This document shows, piece after piece, positions 16,719 to 26,269 of a DNA stretch of 64,000 nt (within the stretch, counting starts at the first letter, position 1; each line of letters begins with the position of its first letter). This DNA is from CAYTCZ01 sp964436315 (lineage in GTDB: Bacteria; Actinomycetota; Thermoleophilia; Gaiellales; Gaiellaceae), in assembly GCA_964436315.1 (NCBI GenBank), contig CAYTCZ010000002.1:1-64000 (forward strand). The letters run 5' to 3'. A model generated the notes under the pieces. It was not told the DNA's origin. It saw nothing but the letters and a program-made list of their open reading frames with translations, and searched no databases. The translations under genes and the position numbers were made by a program.

Positions 16719-17564
16719 CTACTCCATGGCCTGACTGATCCCGTCGCTGAGGAGATTGACGCCGACCACCAGCGAGGCGATCGCCAGCGCCGGAAAGAGC
16801 ACCGGCCACCATACGTCGCCGGTTAGATAGCCGTAGTGTTGCGAGATTGCCAGGCCCCAATCGGGCACCGAGGGCTCGACGCCGAACCCGAGAAATGAGA
16901 GGGCGAGGACAGTGAAGATGGCGTAGCCGAGACGTACGGTGAACTCCACGATGATGACGCCCCAGACATTCGGAAGGATCTCCACAAACAGGATGTAGAG
17001 CGAGTTCTCTTTCCGGAGCTGAGCGGCGGTAACGTAGTCGAGTTGACGTTCCGACAAGACCGCCGCTCGGACGGTCTTCGCAATTAGCGGTGTGAACACC
17101 AACCCGATCACGACGATCACCCCGCCTGTGTTTGGCCCGAGGGCTGCGAGCGCCACCATGCCGGTGATCACGAGCGGAATCGAGAGAAACGCGTCCATGA
17201 CGCGGCCGAGGATGTCGTCGACGATTCCCCCGAAGTACCCGACTGTCAGTCCAAGCGCGGTACCGGCGATCGTTCCAAGCAGCGTCGCAGCCAGTGCGAC
17301 GGTGAGAACCTGTCGCGCACCGGCGATCACCCTCGAAAAGACGTCGCGTCCCAGTTCGTCGGTGCCGAACCAGTGCTCAGCCGACGGCGACTGGAGTCGG
17401 TTCAACACGTCATCGGGAGACCCCAGCGGATCGTACGGCGTCACGAGATCGCCGACGATCGCGAAGAAGATCCACATCAGCGTGATTGCCGCCCCCACCC
17501 AGAAGGTCGCGGATCGTCGCAGGACCCTCCACCGTTGTGATCGGGTTGCCGTGGCGACGGTCAC
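16719..17564 (-). CDS. ABC transporter permease, DppC-like
   Basis: 281 residues. Inner-membrane permease of a peptide/nickel-type importer, with one N-terminal helix (FWVGAAITLMWIFFAIVGDLV), the family segment HWFGTDELGRDVFSRVI, then five helices with the ATPase-coupling EAA-type loop. The start GTG 17564 overlaps the preceding permease stop (GTGA) and has GGAGGAGAAGG upstream. The frame is open to 17600, but that would overlap the neighbour by 40 bp. Confidence 0.92.
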   Translation of the reverse strand: MTVATATRSQRWRVLRRSATFWVGAAITLMWIFFAIVGDLVTPYDPLGSPDDVLNRLQSPSAEHWFGTDELGRDVFSRVIAGARQVLTVALAATLLGTIAGTALGLTVGYFGGIVDDILGRVMDAFLSIPLVITGMVALAALGPNTGGVIVVIGLVFTPLIAKTVRAAVLSERQLDYVTAAQLRKENSLYILFVEILPNVWGVIIVEFTVRLGYAIFTVLALSFLGFGVEPSVPDWGLAISQHYGYLTGDVWWPVLFPALAIASLVVGVNLLSDGISQAME

Positions 17565-18553
17565 CCTTCTCCTCCAAGGCGGATCCGAGGGTTGAGCCAC
17601 GAGTAGGAGAGGTCGGCCAGGAGCATGGCGATCTGAAAGGCGACCGCGATCACGAGCACGGCTCCCGCCAGAAGCGCAAAGTCAGCCTGTTGCGCCGCAT
17701 CGAAGGTCAACCGGCCGATCCCCTGATAGTTGAACAGCACTTCGACAACGACCAGGCCCCCGATCAGGTAGCCGATCTGGGAGGCGATTACCGCGATGGT
17801 TGGCAGCAGCGCATTGCGCAGGACGTCGCGGCGGATGACCCGCCATCTGGGTAAACCCTTTAGGGTCGCCGTCCTTGTGTAGTCGGCGTCTAGCGCTTCG
17901 ATGACGCCGGCTCTCGTGATCCTCGCGATGTATCCGAATAGCACGAGCACGAGTGGAATGGCTGGGAGGAAGAGGTGATGCAACTGCTCGAAGAACCCTG
18001 CTCCTTCGGGCGCGGTCGCCGTGCTGGGGAACCATCCCAGCCAGATGGCGAAGATCAGGATCAAGACGATCCCCGACACGAATTCGGGAATGACGGTGGC
18101 GGAGAGTCCGCCGACGGTGATCGTCCGGTCCGTCAGCTTTCCTCGGCGGAGCGCCGCCACAACACCGCCGAGGATCGACAATGGTACGACGATCAAGAAG
18201 GCCACTGCGGCAAGCTTCACTGAGTTGACGACGGCCCGACCCAGGAGCTCCGAGACCGGTCTGGATAGCGAGATCGACTCGCCCAGATCTCCTCTGAGTA
18301 CGCCGCGGGAACACTCCGAAGCCCTCTCGGGGCAGGGCCAACCGCTAACCCAGTACGAATATTGAGCAAACACGGACCGGTCGGTGCCTAGCCTCGCGTT
18401 CAGTGCTTCGACAGCCTCCTCCGTCGCGAACGGGCCGAGGACGCGCCGGCCCACGTCACCGGGCAGCATCTGCGTTCCAATGAAAACCAGAACGCTGATC
18501 AGAACCAGCGTGATGAGGGCCAAGCCGATGCGACGGAGGACGTACTTGGTCAT
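17561..18553 (-). CDS. ABC transporter permease, DppB-like
   Basis: 330 residues. The first helix (LALITLVLISVLVFIGTQMLPGDV) is the usual DppB start, followed by a periplasmic part and five further helices. ARITRAGVIEALDADYTRTATLKGLP is the EAA-type loop that contacts the ATPase. It pairs with the DppC-like protein to form the channel. It follows the substrate-binding protein gene after a 77-bp spacer with a strong hairpin. Confidence 0.93.
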   Translation of the reverse strand: MTKYVLRRIGLALITLVLISVLVFIGTQMLPGDVGRRVLGPFATEEAVEALNARLGTDRSVFAQYSYWVSGWPCPERASECSRGVLRGDLGESISLSRPVSELLGRAVVNSVKLAAVAFLIVVPLSILGGVVAALRRGKLTDRTITVGGLSATVIPEFVSGIVLILIFAIWLGWFPSTATAPEGAGFFEQLHHLFLPAIPLVLVLFGYIARITRAGVIEALDADYTRTATLKGLPRWRVIRRDVLRNALLPTIAVIASQIGYLIGGLVVVEVLFNYQGIGRLTFDAAQQADFALLAGAVLVIAVAFQIAMLLADLSYSWLNPRIRLGGEG

Positions 18554-18584
18554 CGCAGTCCTGCCGGGCGAGACAGCCCTATCA

Positions 18585-18614
18585 GGCGAGCTCCCACTCT
18601 ACGGGGAGCTCGCC
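18585..18614 (-). terminator. Intra-operon hairpin after the substrate-binding protein gene
   Basis: GGCGAGCTCCC (18585-18595) pairs exactly with GGGAGCTCGCC (18604-18614), 8-nt loop, no T tract on the minus strand. Between a binding-protein gene and its permeases such stems usually protect the upstream message and lower downstream expression. Confidence 0.6.
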
Positions 18615-18630
18615 GCGTTTCCTCGGTTTT

Positions 18631-20451
18631 CTATCCAGTGAACCCTGCGTTGCTGATGTCGTAGTGGCCCATGCCGGTTACCTGAAGCCCTTGGAAGTTG
18701 GGCACGGTCGCCGAGATGAAGTCGATGAAGTAGGGCACGATGAACGGCACCTCCTCCCAGAGAAGGGATTGGATCTGTCCGGCGAGGTCCCGCTGCACGT
18801 CGAGATCGGGAGCAGCTGCGAAGTCGGCAAACAATTGGTCGTAGTCGGTGTTCACCCAGTGGGACGCATTCCATTGCCCATCGCTCAGGAGCGGTGAGCC
18901 GAGATAGACATTGGGCACACCACGGTGACCGTAGTTGACGATGCCCATCGACTGCACGCCACCCGGCGCACAGGGCCCCTCATAGGGGAAGCTGCACCAG
19001 TAATCCTGATAGTACGTGCCGCTGTCGTAGACCCCTAGCGGTGAGAGGGTGACGCCGAGCTCTGCGGCCGAGCTCTGAACCAGCTGCGCCAGAAGGTCGA
19101 TCTCCGCGAACAAGAGGGTGTCGAGCGGAGCGTTGAACCCGTCGCCGAACCCAGCGTCCGCGAGGAGCGATGCAGCTTCTTCGAGGTTCTGCTCCCGCTG
19201 CGGGACCGCTTCCTCGTTGAACATGGGGAAGAACTGCCAGATGGGATGGTCGTTGCCCGCGACGCCGAACCCGCCGAGCACGCCGTCGATGAGCAGCTGA
19301 CGATCGAGCATCAGTGCCATCGCCTGACGGACGCGCTTGTCGCCAAAGGGCGGCTGGCTCGTGTCCATGTAGATCTGGCGATGCTGCGCGGTGGGCACGC
19401 TCTGGATCGTCGCACCGCCCGCTTCCAGGGTCTGGGCGTTCGAGAAGCTGACTCGGTACAAGACATCGAGGCGGCCATCCTGGAAAGCGATGACCATGGA
19501 CGCCTCGTCGGCAAAGAACGACACCTCCATCCTGTCCGGCTGGGCGGAGTTGTCACCCCAGTAGTTCTCGTTCTTTACGTACGTGGCCGAGACCCCTGGG
19601 TCATAGCTTTCGTTCACCCATTCGCCGGTGCCGATGAAGCTCTGCTCGTAGGCACCTGCTTCGTACGTCTCCCAGAAGGAGGCTGGAAGAATGGTCGCGT
19701 TGTAGTTGTCGGAACTGACGAAGAACGGGAAGGCTCCGTTCGGCCGAGCAAGGGTGAACTGAACGGTGGTGTCGTCTATCGCCTCCGCTGCGGCGCCGGC
19801 TTCCACGGCGAAGGTTTCATAGGCCGAGCCGGCGTTGCCTTCGCCGATCGGGCCGTTGAACGTGGCCGCGACATCCTCCGCCGTGAGCGGGGTGCCGTCG
19901 TTGAAAGTCACTCCCTCACGCAGCTTGAACGTCCATACGTCGAGGGTTTCGTTGGGCTCCCAGCTCTCCGCGAGCACGGGAACGAGGTTGAGCTCTGAGT
20001 CGGAGAAGGTCAGGTACTGCCCGGTTTGGCCAAGCAGGGAGAGTCCGGCCTCGTCGTTGATGAGTACAGGGTCGATTCCGACTGCCGGTGGTGGAGCTAG
20101 CCCGACGCGGACGGTCACCGGTCCTTCCGGCGCAGGCTCGGGGGCCGGTGCCGGCTCGGGAGCAGGTTCGGGCTCCGGAGCCGGTTCGGGTGCGGGCTCA
20201 GGCGCCGGCTCAGGCGAAGGCTCCGGCTCAGGCGGTGCCGGCTCGGCTGAGTCGTCGTCGCCGGCGCATGCGGCCGCCAGGAAGCCCAGCGCGGGGATTG
20301 ATATGCCAATGATGGTGCCGCGGCGTACGAACTCACGCCGCGAGATCTTCCCCGCCCTGTACTCGTCGATGATGTGGTTCTCGATCTCCGACGACTCTCG
20401 ACGGATCTCATCGACTCGCTCTTGCTCTGCTCGTCTCTCCGGATCGCTCAC
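18631..20451 (-). CDS. ABC transporter substrate-binding lipoprotein (family 5, DppA/OppA-like) with Pro-Glu linker
   Basis: 606 residues. The N-terminus has a cytoplasmic lead of about 40 residues, then the Tat-like SRREFVRRG, a hydrophobic segment and the lipobox LAAAC, so it is probably a Tat-exported lipoprotein. A long Pro/Glu/Ala repeat linker follows for about 45 residues, then the family-5 solute-binding fold (LAESWEPNETLDVWTFKLREGVTFNDGTPLTAEDV). GTG 20451 is preceded by GGGAGG at 9 nt; TTG 20475 is possible. Located between hutU and the permeases, it likely binds histidine, urocanate, a histidine-containing peptide or a related imidazole compound. The ligand is inference from context. 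Confidence 0.9.
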   Translation of the reverse strand: MSDPERRAEQERVDEIRRESSEIENHIIDEYRAGKISRREFVRRGTIIGISIPALGFLAAACAGDDDSAEPAPPEPEPSPEPAPEPAPEPAPEPEPAPEPAPAPEPAPEGPVTVRVGLAPPPAVGIDPVLINDEAGLSLLGQTGQYLTFSDSELNLVPVLAESWEPNETLDVWTFKLREGVTFNDGTPLTAEDVAATFNGPIGEGNAGSAYETFAVEAGAAAEAIDDTTVQFTLARPNGAFPFFVSSDNYNATILPASFWETYEAGAYEQSFIGTGEWVNESYDPGVSATYVKNENYWGDNSAQPDRMEVSFFADEASMVIAFQDGRLDVLYRVSFSNAQTLEAGGATIQSVPTAQHRQIYMDTSQPPFGDKRVRQAMALMLDRQLLIDGVLGGFGVAGNDHPIWQFFPMFNEEAVPQREQNLEEAASLLADAGFGDGFNAPLDTLLFAEIDLLAQLVQSSAAELGVTLSPLGVYDSGTYYQDYWCSFPYEGPCAPGGVQSMGIVNYGHRGVPNVYLGSPLLSDGQWNASHWVNTDYDQLFADFAAAPDLDVQRDLAGQIQSLLWEEVPFIVPYFIDFISATVPNFQGLQVTGMGHYDISNAGFTG

Positions 20452-20625
20452 GTCTGTTGGCCTCCCAACTCGCAACGCTCAACGGCTCCCGCTTGCCAGA
20501 TCGCACGTGGACACGGCCGTTGGATCTCCCCGTGCCAGCGGCAAACGATACGCCGCTGTCCTGGACAGTTCAACGGCCAAGATCTCTTGCGGCCCGCCGT
20601 GAACGGTGACCGGCTGCTCGAGCGA

Positions 20626-22317
20626 TTACGGCAACCCGAGGTCGTTCTCGTCGGCAGCCGCGCGAGCTTCGTCATAGCCGGCATCCGCATGACGGAGGAT
20701 GCCCAGACCAGGATCGGTGGTAAGAACCCGCTCGAGTCTTTCGGCGGCATCGTCCGTCCCGTCCGCGACGACCACCATGCCGGCGTGGATCGAGTTGCCG
20801 ATTCCAACTCCGCCGCCGTGGTGGACGCTCACCCAGGTCGCCCCCGCCGCCGTGTTTAGAAGCGCGTTCAGAATTGGCCAGTCGGCGATCGCATCGGAGC
20901 CGTCCCGCATCGACTCTGTCTCGCGGTACGGAGAAGCTACCGATCCCGAGTCGAGATGATCGCGACCAATCACGATCGGAGCACTGACGCGACCAGACAG
21001 AACCAGGTCGTTCATCGCCAATCCCGCTCGTGCTCGATCGCCGTATCCGAGCCAGCAGATACGAGCCGGTAGACCCTGGAAGGCAACTCGACTCGGAGCC
21101 AGTTCGAGCCAGCGCTGCAGGAGCTGGTCTTCGGGAAAGAGTTCCCTGAGCATCTGATCGATCGCTGCGATGTCAGCAGGGTCGCCCGAGAGCGCAGCCC
21201 AGCGGAACGGGCCGTTGCCACGACAGAACAGTGGCCGGATGTACGCCGGCACGAATCCTGGGTAGTCGAACGCGCTCTCAACCCCAGCTGCGAGCGCCTC
21301 TCCGCGAAGGTTGTTTCCGTAGTCGAAGACATGAGCGCCCTGACGGGCGAACGCGAGCATCGCTTCGACGTGAGCTGCAATTGATTCACGAGCTCTCCGG
21401 AGATACTCGTCCGGGTCGGACGCCCGGAGCGAGGCGGCGGCGTCGACGGAGAGGCCAACGGGGACGTAGCCGTTCAACGGGTCGTGCGCGGCCGTCTGAT
21501 CGGTGACCAGATCGAAACGGACGCCTCGTCGGGCAAGCGCTGGCGCGACCTCAGCGGCGTTTCCGAGCAGCGCGACCGAGAGCGCTCGACGGTCGCGCGC
21601 AGCCGCCTCAACGCGAGAAAGCGCATCGTCCAGCGATTCAGATGCTTCGTCGAGGTACCGGGTCTCGAGACGACGCTGAATTCGCTCCGCGTCAACCTCG
21701 ACACACAGAATCGCGGCGCCGCACATCGTCGCCGCCAGTGGCTGCGCACCACCCATCCCGCCAAGTCCGGCGGTCAGGATCGTCCGACCGGCAAGCTCGG
21801 ACGAGCCAAAGTGCTTCTCACCGGCAGCGGCGAGCGTCTGGTAGGTGCCCTGGAGGATCCCCTGCGTGCCGATGTAGATCCAGCTCCCTGCGGTCATCTG
21901 GCCGAACATCGTCAGGCCGAGCCCCTCGAGTCGGCGGAACTCGTCGTAGGTGGCCCAGCGTGGAACAACCAGCGCGTTCGCGATGAGTACGCGCGGAGCC
22001 GCCGGATGCGTGCGAAAAGCGCCCACCGCCTTCCCGCTCTGCACGACCAGGCTCTGGTCTCCCTCGAGCAGAAGGAGAGCGCGCACGATGCCCTTCAGAG
22101 CGTTGTGGCTTCGGGCGACGCGGCCGGTACCTCCGTAGACGATCAGGTCTTCCGGTTGTTCGGCGACCTCGGGATCGAGATTGTTGAGGAGCATCCGGAG
22201 TGGCGCCTCCGTCTGCCAGGAACGAGCGTTCAAGGTTGTGCCTCGTGGGGCACGGACGGCTGAGAGGTCTCCGCACAGCTCTTCGACGATGGTGTCGACG
22301 GGTCGAACGGTCGTCAT
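20626..22317 (-). CDS. hutU: Urocanate hydratase
   Basis: Second step of histidine degradation: urocanate plus water gives imidazolonepropionate, using tightly bound NAD+. 563 residues, the normal length. Hallmarks: RMLLNNLDPEVAEQPEDL, IVYGGTGRVARSHNAL, MTAGSWIYIGTQGILQGTY, the NAD-binding TAGLGGMGGAQPLA and the conserved Cys/Gly region FQGLPARICWLGYGDRA. ATG 22317 matches the family start; the open frame upstream to 22572 is inside hutH. It follows hutH by 16 bp. A 174-bp spacer containing a small palindrome (CTGTCC/GGACAG, 20556-20568) separates it from the transporter genes. Confidence 0.96.
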   Translation of the reverse strand: MTTVRPVDTIVEELCGDLSAVRAPRGTTLNARSWQTEAPLRMLLNNLDPEVAEQPEDLIVYGGTGRVARSHNALKGIVRALLLLEGDQSLVVQSGKAVGAFRTHPAAPRVLIANALVVPRWATYDEFRRLEGLGLTMFGQMTAGSWIYIGTQGILQGTYQTLAAAGEKHFGSSELAGRTILTAGLGGMGGAQPLAATMCGAAILCVEVDAERIQRRLETRYLDEASESLDDALSRVEAAARDRRALSVALLGNAAEVAPALARRGVRFDLVTDQTAAHDPLNGYVPVGLSVDAAASLRASDPDEYLRRARESIAAHVEAMLAFARQGAHVFDYGNNLRGEALAAGVESAFDYPGFVPAYIRPLFCRGNGPFRWAALSGDPADIAAIDQMLRELFPEDQLLQRWLELAPSRVAFQGLPARICWLGYGDRARAGLAMNDLVLSGRVSAPIVIGRDHLDSGSVASPYRETESMRDGSDAIADWPILNALLNTAAGATWVSVHHGGGVGIGNSIHAGMVVVADGTDDAAERLERVLTTDPGLGILRHADAGYDEARAAADENDLGLP

Positions 22318-22333
22318 TCGGCCGCGTCCTGGA

Positions 22334-23878
22334 TCACGCGAACTCGCCCACAACGTCTTCGACAGCTTCGATGAGCTTCCGTGATCGAATAGATTCGGCG
22401 ACTTGCTCGATCTCGCCAGAGAGAGAGCGGTCGTCGACGAGACGTGGGACGAGCCTGCGAATGAACTGCTGCGCGGCGATCCCACCGGGTCCGGGCGTAT
22501 GCGGGGCATGGAACTCGACCGCCTGCGTCGCGGCGAGCAACTCGATCGCCACAACGCGCTCGGCGTTGGCAAGCACCTGCCAGGCTTTCAGTCCGGCGGC
22601 GTTTCCCATCGAGACGTGATCCTCTTGGCCTGCGCTCGTGGGGATGGAATCCACGCTTGCCGGATGCGCCAGCACCTTGTTCTCGCTGACGAGAGAGGCC
22701 GCGACGTACTGCGGAATCATGAAACCCGAGTTGAGGCCGCCGTCGCCGGTGAGAAACGCCGGCAGCTCCTCGGACAGTGCCGGGTTGACCATCCGCTCGA
22801 TTCGGCGCTCCGAGATCGACGCGATCTCCGCGAGAGCCATCGCCAGCCCGTCGAGGGCGAACGCAAGCGGTTGACCGTGAAAGTTGCCGTTGCTGAGCAC
22901 GATCCCGTGCTCGACGAGCACCAGCGGGTTGTCGGTGGCTGCGTTCAGCTCGACCTCGATGCTGTGCTGGGCATATGCGACGAGGTCTCGGGCGGCACCA
23001 TGTACTTGCGGGGCACAGCGCAACGAGTACGCGTCTTGGATCTTGTCGCACCACCGATGCGACTCGTTGATCGAGGAGCCCTCGAGGAGAAGGAGAACAT
23101 TCGCCGCCGAGGCCGCCTGACCCGGCAGCGGGCGCAGGGCGTGAATCTCTGGGAAGAAGCTCGCCTTCGAGGCCTTGAGCGCATCGACCGAGAGCGCGCA
23201 AGCAACGTCAGCGGCCTGCAGCAGACGCCGACTCCGTACGAGCGCCAGGGCCCCGAGTGCGGTCATGAACTGCGTTCCGTTGATGAGCGAGAGCCCCTCT
23301 TTCGCCGCCAGCGTCACCGGCTCGAGCCCGACGCTCGCGAGTGCCTCTCGTCCCGGGAGCTCTTGGCCATCCACAGTCGCGAACCCCTCCCCGACAAGCG
23401 GAAGCGCCAGGTGCGCCAGCGGAGCGAGATCACCGCTCGCGCCGACGCTTCCGCGACTCGGAACGCGAGGGAGCACTCCCCGCGCAAGGCATTCGAGGAG
23501 GAGTTCGACGGTCGCGACTCGCGCGCCGGAATACCCCTTGGCGAGCGTGTTCGCGCGGAGCAGCATCGCGGCGCGGATCACGTCATCCGGATACGGATCG
23601 CCGACGCCGCAAGCGTGACTCCGGAGGAGGCGAAGTTGAAGTTCGTCCACGAGATCGGCCGGGATCTCTTCGTCGACGAATCGACCAAATCCCGTGTTGA
23701 TGCCGTAGGTCCGTTCGCCGGCGTCGTGAGCGATGGTCTCGACGAGCAGTCGGGCTGCCTGCATCCTCTCGCGCGCTCGTTCCGAGAGCACGGCAGCTGC
23801 CTGTCCCGTGGCCACCGCCCAAAGGTCGTCGATAGTCAGGTCGTCCCCGGTCAGGCGAATCGTCGTCGCGATTGCCAC
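22334..23878 (-). CDS. hutH: Histidine ammonia-lyase
   Basis: First step of histidine degradation: L-histidine to trans-urocanate and ammonia. 514 residues. The MIO prosthetic group forms from Ala-Ser-Gly at 147-149 (GASGDLAPLAHL). The catalytic Tyr is in YGINTGFG at about 58. TDNPLV, the NGNFHG segment and QEDHVSMG are further conserved blocks. GTG 23878 gives the family-typical start. It is the promoter-proximal gene of the operon running down to hutF and is divergent from the mandelate-racemase-like gene. Confidence 0.97.
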   Translation of the reverse strand: MAIATTIRLTGDDLTIDDLWAVATGQAAAVLSERARERMQAARLLVETIAHDAGERTYGINTGFGRFVDEEIPADLVDELQLRLLRSHACGVGDPYPDDVIRAAMLLRANTLAKGYSGARVATVELLLECLARGVLPRVPSRGSVGASGDLAPLAHLALPLVGEGFATVDGQELPGREALASVGLEPVTLAAKEGLSLINGTQFMTALGALALVRSRRLLQAADVACALSVDALKASKASFFPEIHALRPLPGQAASAANVLLLLEGSSINESHRWCDKIQDAYSLRCAPQVHGAARDLVAYAQHSIEVELNAATDNPLVLVEHGIVLSNGNFHGQPLAFALDGLAMALAEIASISERRIERMVNPALSEELPAFLTGDGGLNSGFMIPQYVAASLVSENKVLAHPASVDSIPTSAGQEDHVSMGNAAGLKAWQVLANAERVVAIELLAATQAVEFHAPHTPGPGGIAAQQFIRRLVPRLVDDRSLSGEIEQVAESIRSRKLIEAVEDVVGEFA

Positions 23879-23990
23879 GTGATGAAGTCTAGTGACGGCG
23901 GTGGTCGCCGATCTCGCGGACGCCAACGTGAGGTTCCGGGCCGATCGACTAGCCTTGAACAACGGATGGGGGTCGCGTGAGCAGGACGAC

Positions 23991-25100
23991 GTGCGGATAA
24001 CGACGATCGAGACGCGACGGTATGTGCTCCCACTCGATCCGCCGTTTTCGGCAGCCTGGGATCCGATTCCGCGGCAGCACGTCGCCGCGACGATCGTGAT
24101 CGTGCGAACCGACGAAGGAATCGAGGGGTACGGGAGCGGCGACGACGCGCCGCCAGTGGATTTGCTCGAACGGCTCCTCGTCGGGGTGGATCCTTTCGAG
24201 ACCGAGCTTGTCCATGAGTTGTGCGAGGCCGTCACGTTTCACGGCACGAGGGCCTGGACGGCGGAGATCGCCTGTTGGGATCTAGCCGGGCGGGCGTCGG
24301 ATCAGCCGCTCTGGAAGCTCCTCGGGGGAAGTCGAGACCAAATCCGTGCGTACGCGTCGAGCGGCGAGATCCTTCCGGCCGCTGAGCGTGTCGCCAGAGT
24401 GATCGAGCTGCGGGATCATGGGATCCGCGCGGTCAAACTGCGACTCGATCCTCGCGACTGGCGCCGGACCCTCGAGACCGTTTCGGCCGTTCGGGGCGAG
24501 GTCGGCTCGTCGGTGGAGTTGATGGTCGACGCGAACCAGGGCTGGCGAATGCCGGGAGATCGAACTCCACACTGGGATCTCGCGACGGCGATCGACTGCG
24601 CACGCGAACTCGAGCAACTCGGGGTGTATTGGCTCGAGGAGCCGCTTCGGAGCGACGACCCCGCTGGGTACGAGAGTCTTCGGAAACGCACGCCACTACG
24701 TATCGCTGCGGGCGAGACGGCTCGCAGCCTCACCGAGGCGCGCGCGCTCGTCGAGAAGGGCGGGGTCGATGTCGTCCAGCCCGATGCGGCGCTCGTCGGG
24801 GGGATCGGCGGTTGTCGTCAAATCGCCGGTTTCGCCGACGAACACGGAAAGATGTACTCGCCCCATACCTGGACCAACGGCTTCGGCCTTCTCGCGAACC
24901 TCCACCTCGCCTTGGCCGTGTCGACGTGCCCGTTCATCGAGGTCCCGTTTGATCCTCCGTCTTGGAGTCGCGAGCGCGCGAGCTGGCCGCTCCCGGCTCC
25001 GTTGAAGATCACGGCTGATGGAGGTATAGCTCCACCCTGCGGCCCCGGACTCGGCGCGGTTCCAGATTTCGAGGGTCTCGAGCGCTACCGGATAACGTGA
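23991..25100 (+). CDS. Enolase-superfamily enzyme (mandelate racemase/muconate lactonizing-like)
   Basis: 369 residues. A capping domain is followed by a TIM barrel with metal ligands in LMVDANQGW (Asp), WLEEPL (Glu) and AAGETA (Glu). The acid/base candidates are Lys in RAVKLRLD and His in PHTWTNGFG. The Lys-x-Arg plus His pair points to the mandelate-racemase subgroup, which includes many acid-sugar dehydratases. The reaction is abstraction of the alpha proton of a carboxylate; the substrate is unknown. The start GTG 23991 has AGGA upstream. The ADH gene overlaps its stop by GTGA, so the two are coupled. Confidence 0.85.
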   Translation: MRITTIETRRYVLPLDPPFSAAWDPIPRQHVAATIVIVRTDEGIEGYGSGDDAPPVDLLERLLVGVDPFETELVHELCEAVTFHGTRAWTAEIACWDLAGRASDQPLWKLLGGSRDQIRAYASSGEILPAAERVARVIELRDHGIRAVKLRLDPRDWRRTLETVSAVRGEVGSSVELMVDANQGWRMPGDRTPHWDLATAIDCARELEQLGVYWLEEPLRSDDPAGYESLRKRTPLRIAAGETARSLTEARALVEKGGVDVVQPDAALVGGIGGCRQIAGFADEHGKMYSPHTWTNGFGLLANLHLALAVSTCPFIEVPFDPPSWSRERASWPLPAPLKITADGGIAPPCGPGLGAVPDFEGLERYRIT

Positions 25101-26263
25101 CGAGGCACAATCCATCTGCCGTGGAGTCTCTTCAGGTGCACGCCGCCGTCCTGAACGACGTGCAGACGCCGATTTCGGTCGAAGAGGTCACCCTCGATCC
25201 TCCGCAGTCGGGCGAGGTGCTCGTCAAGGTCGCCGCGACCGGAGTCTGCCACTCGGACCTCCACCTGGCCGAAGGTCACCTCGGGGACGGCCGTGTTCCG
25301 ACAGTCCTGGGTCACGAGGGCGCGGGCGTTGTCAAAGCAGTCGGAGACGGCGTCCGGGGCGTTTCACCGGGCGACACCGTCTCGCTCTGCTTCATTCCGG
25401 CGTGCCGCGAATGCGACGCGTGCAGGACGGGACACCCGAACCTCTGCGAACCTGGATCGAAAGCGTCGTTCAGAGGGACGATGCTCGACGGTACGAGTCG
25501 GCTCCAGTCGGCAGATGGAAGGCGTCTTCAACACTTCCTGAGCGTCGCGTGCTTCGCCGAGTATTGCGTGGTACCGGAGGCGGCCGTGGTGCAGATTCCA
25601 CCCGATCTCGCGCTCTGGCAGGCCGCACTTATCGGCTGCGCAGCCGTGACTGGACTCGGCGCGGTTCGAAACGCCGCCGCTGTCGAAGCCGGCGAGAGTC
25701 TGTGCGTCGTCGGCTGTGGGGGCGTGGGGCTTCAGGTGATTACCGGTGCGCAACTCGCAGGCGCCGATCCGATCATCGCCGTCGACCGCGTTCCGGAGAG
25801 GCTCGACCGCGCGCTGGCGAGAGGAGCGACCCACGCCGTCGACTCGTCCACCGAGCAGCCTGCGCGCCAGATCCGGCGCCTGGCCAACGGCGGCGTCGAC
25901 AAATCCATCGAGGTTGTCGGAGCGACGGAGACCATTCGACTTGCCTGGGATGCGCTCCGTCCAGGAGGCACAGCGGTGGTCGTCGGTCTCGCGCCGATCG
26001 GTGTTGACGCGACGGTTCCCGCGATCGACTTCCTCTCGGAGAAGAATCTACGGGGATGCTTCTACGGCTCGGGCGATCCGGGCGCCGAGATTGCCGAGAT
26101 TGCTGAGCTTGCAATCAAGGGTACTCTCGACCTCGCCGGGACCGTCTCGCACTTCACTGACCTCGGCGGAGTCGAGGCGGCGTTCGAGCGCCTGAGAGCC
26201 GGGGTCGGCGCGAGAACCATCGTCCTTCTCGATCGCAAGTTGGCCGGAGCGCCCGACTCCTAG
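25097..26263 (+). CDS. Zinc-dependent alcohol dehydrogenase (medium-chain family)
   Basis: 388 residues. Catalytic zinc ligands are in GVCHSDLH (Cys), LGHEGAG (His-Glu) and IGCAAVTG (Cys). The structural zinc site is CRECDACRTGHPNLC. The Rossmann motif is VVGCGGVGLQ. It resembles the class III / NDMA-dependent group in the extended structural-zinc lobe. It should oxidise an alcohol or hydroxy acid with NAD. The start GTG overlaps the preceding stop (GTGA), so it likely works in the same pathway as the enolase-superfamily enzyme. The end is 6 bp from the convergent dprA stop. Confidence 0.9.
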   Translation: MTRHNPSAVESLQVHAAVLNDVQTPISVEEVTLDPPQSGEVLVKVAATGVCHSDLHLAEGHLGDGRVPTVLGHEGAGVVKAVGDGVRGVSPGDTVSLCFIPACRECDACRTGHPNLCEPGSKASFRGTMLDGTSRLQSADGRRLQHFLSVACFAEYCVVPEAAVVQIPPDLALWQAALIGCAAVTGLGAVRNAAAVEAGESLCVVGCGGVGLQVITGAQLAGADPIIAVDRVPERLDRALARGATHAVDSSTEQPARQIRRLANGGVDKSIEVVGATETIRLAWDALRPGGTAVVVGLAPIGVDATVPAIDFLSEKNLRGCFYGSGDPGAEIAEIAELAIKGTLDLAGTVSHFTDLGGVEAAFERLRAGVGARTIVLLDRKLAGAPDS

Positions 26264-26269
26264 CCTCAA

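Noticed and set aside
20090..20240. Tandem DNA repeat
   Set aside because: The repetition is the coding sequence of a Pro-Glu linker in the substrate-binding lipoprotein, a common low-complexity feature, not a CRISPR or mobile element.
22403..23980. 525-codon plus-strand open frame
   Set aside because: It is exactly antisense to hutH, has an Arg-rich composition and no family pattern; long antisense frames are normal in GC-rich genes.
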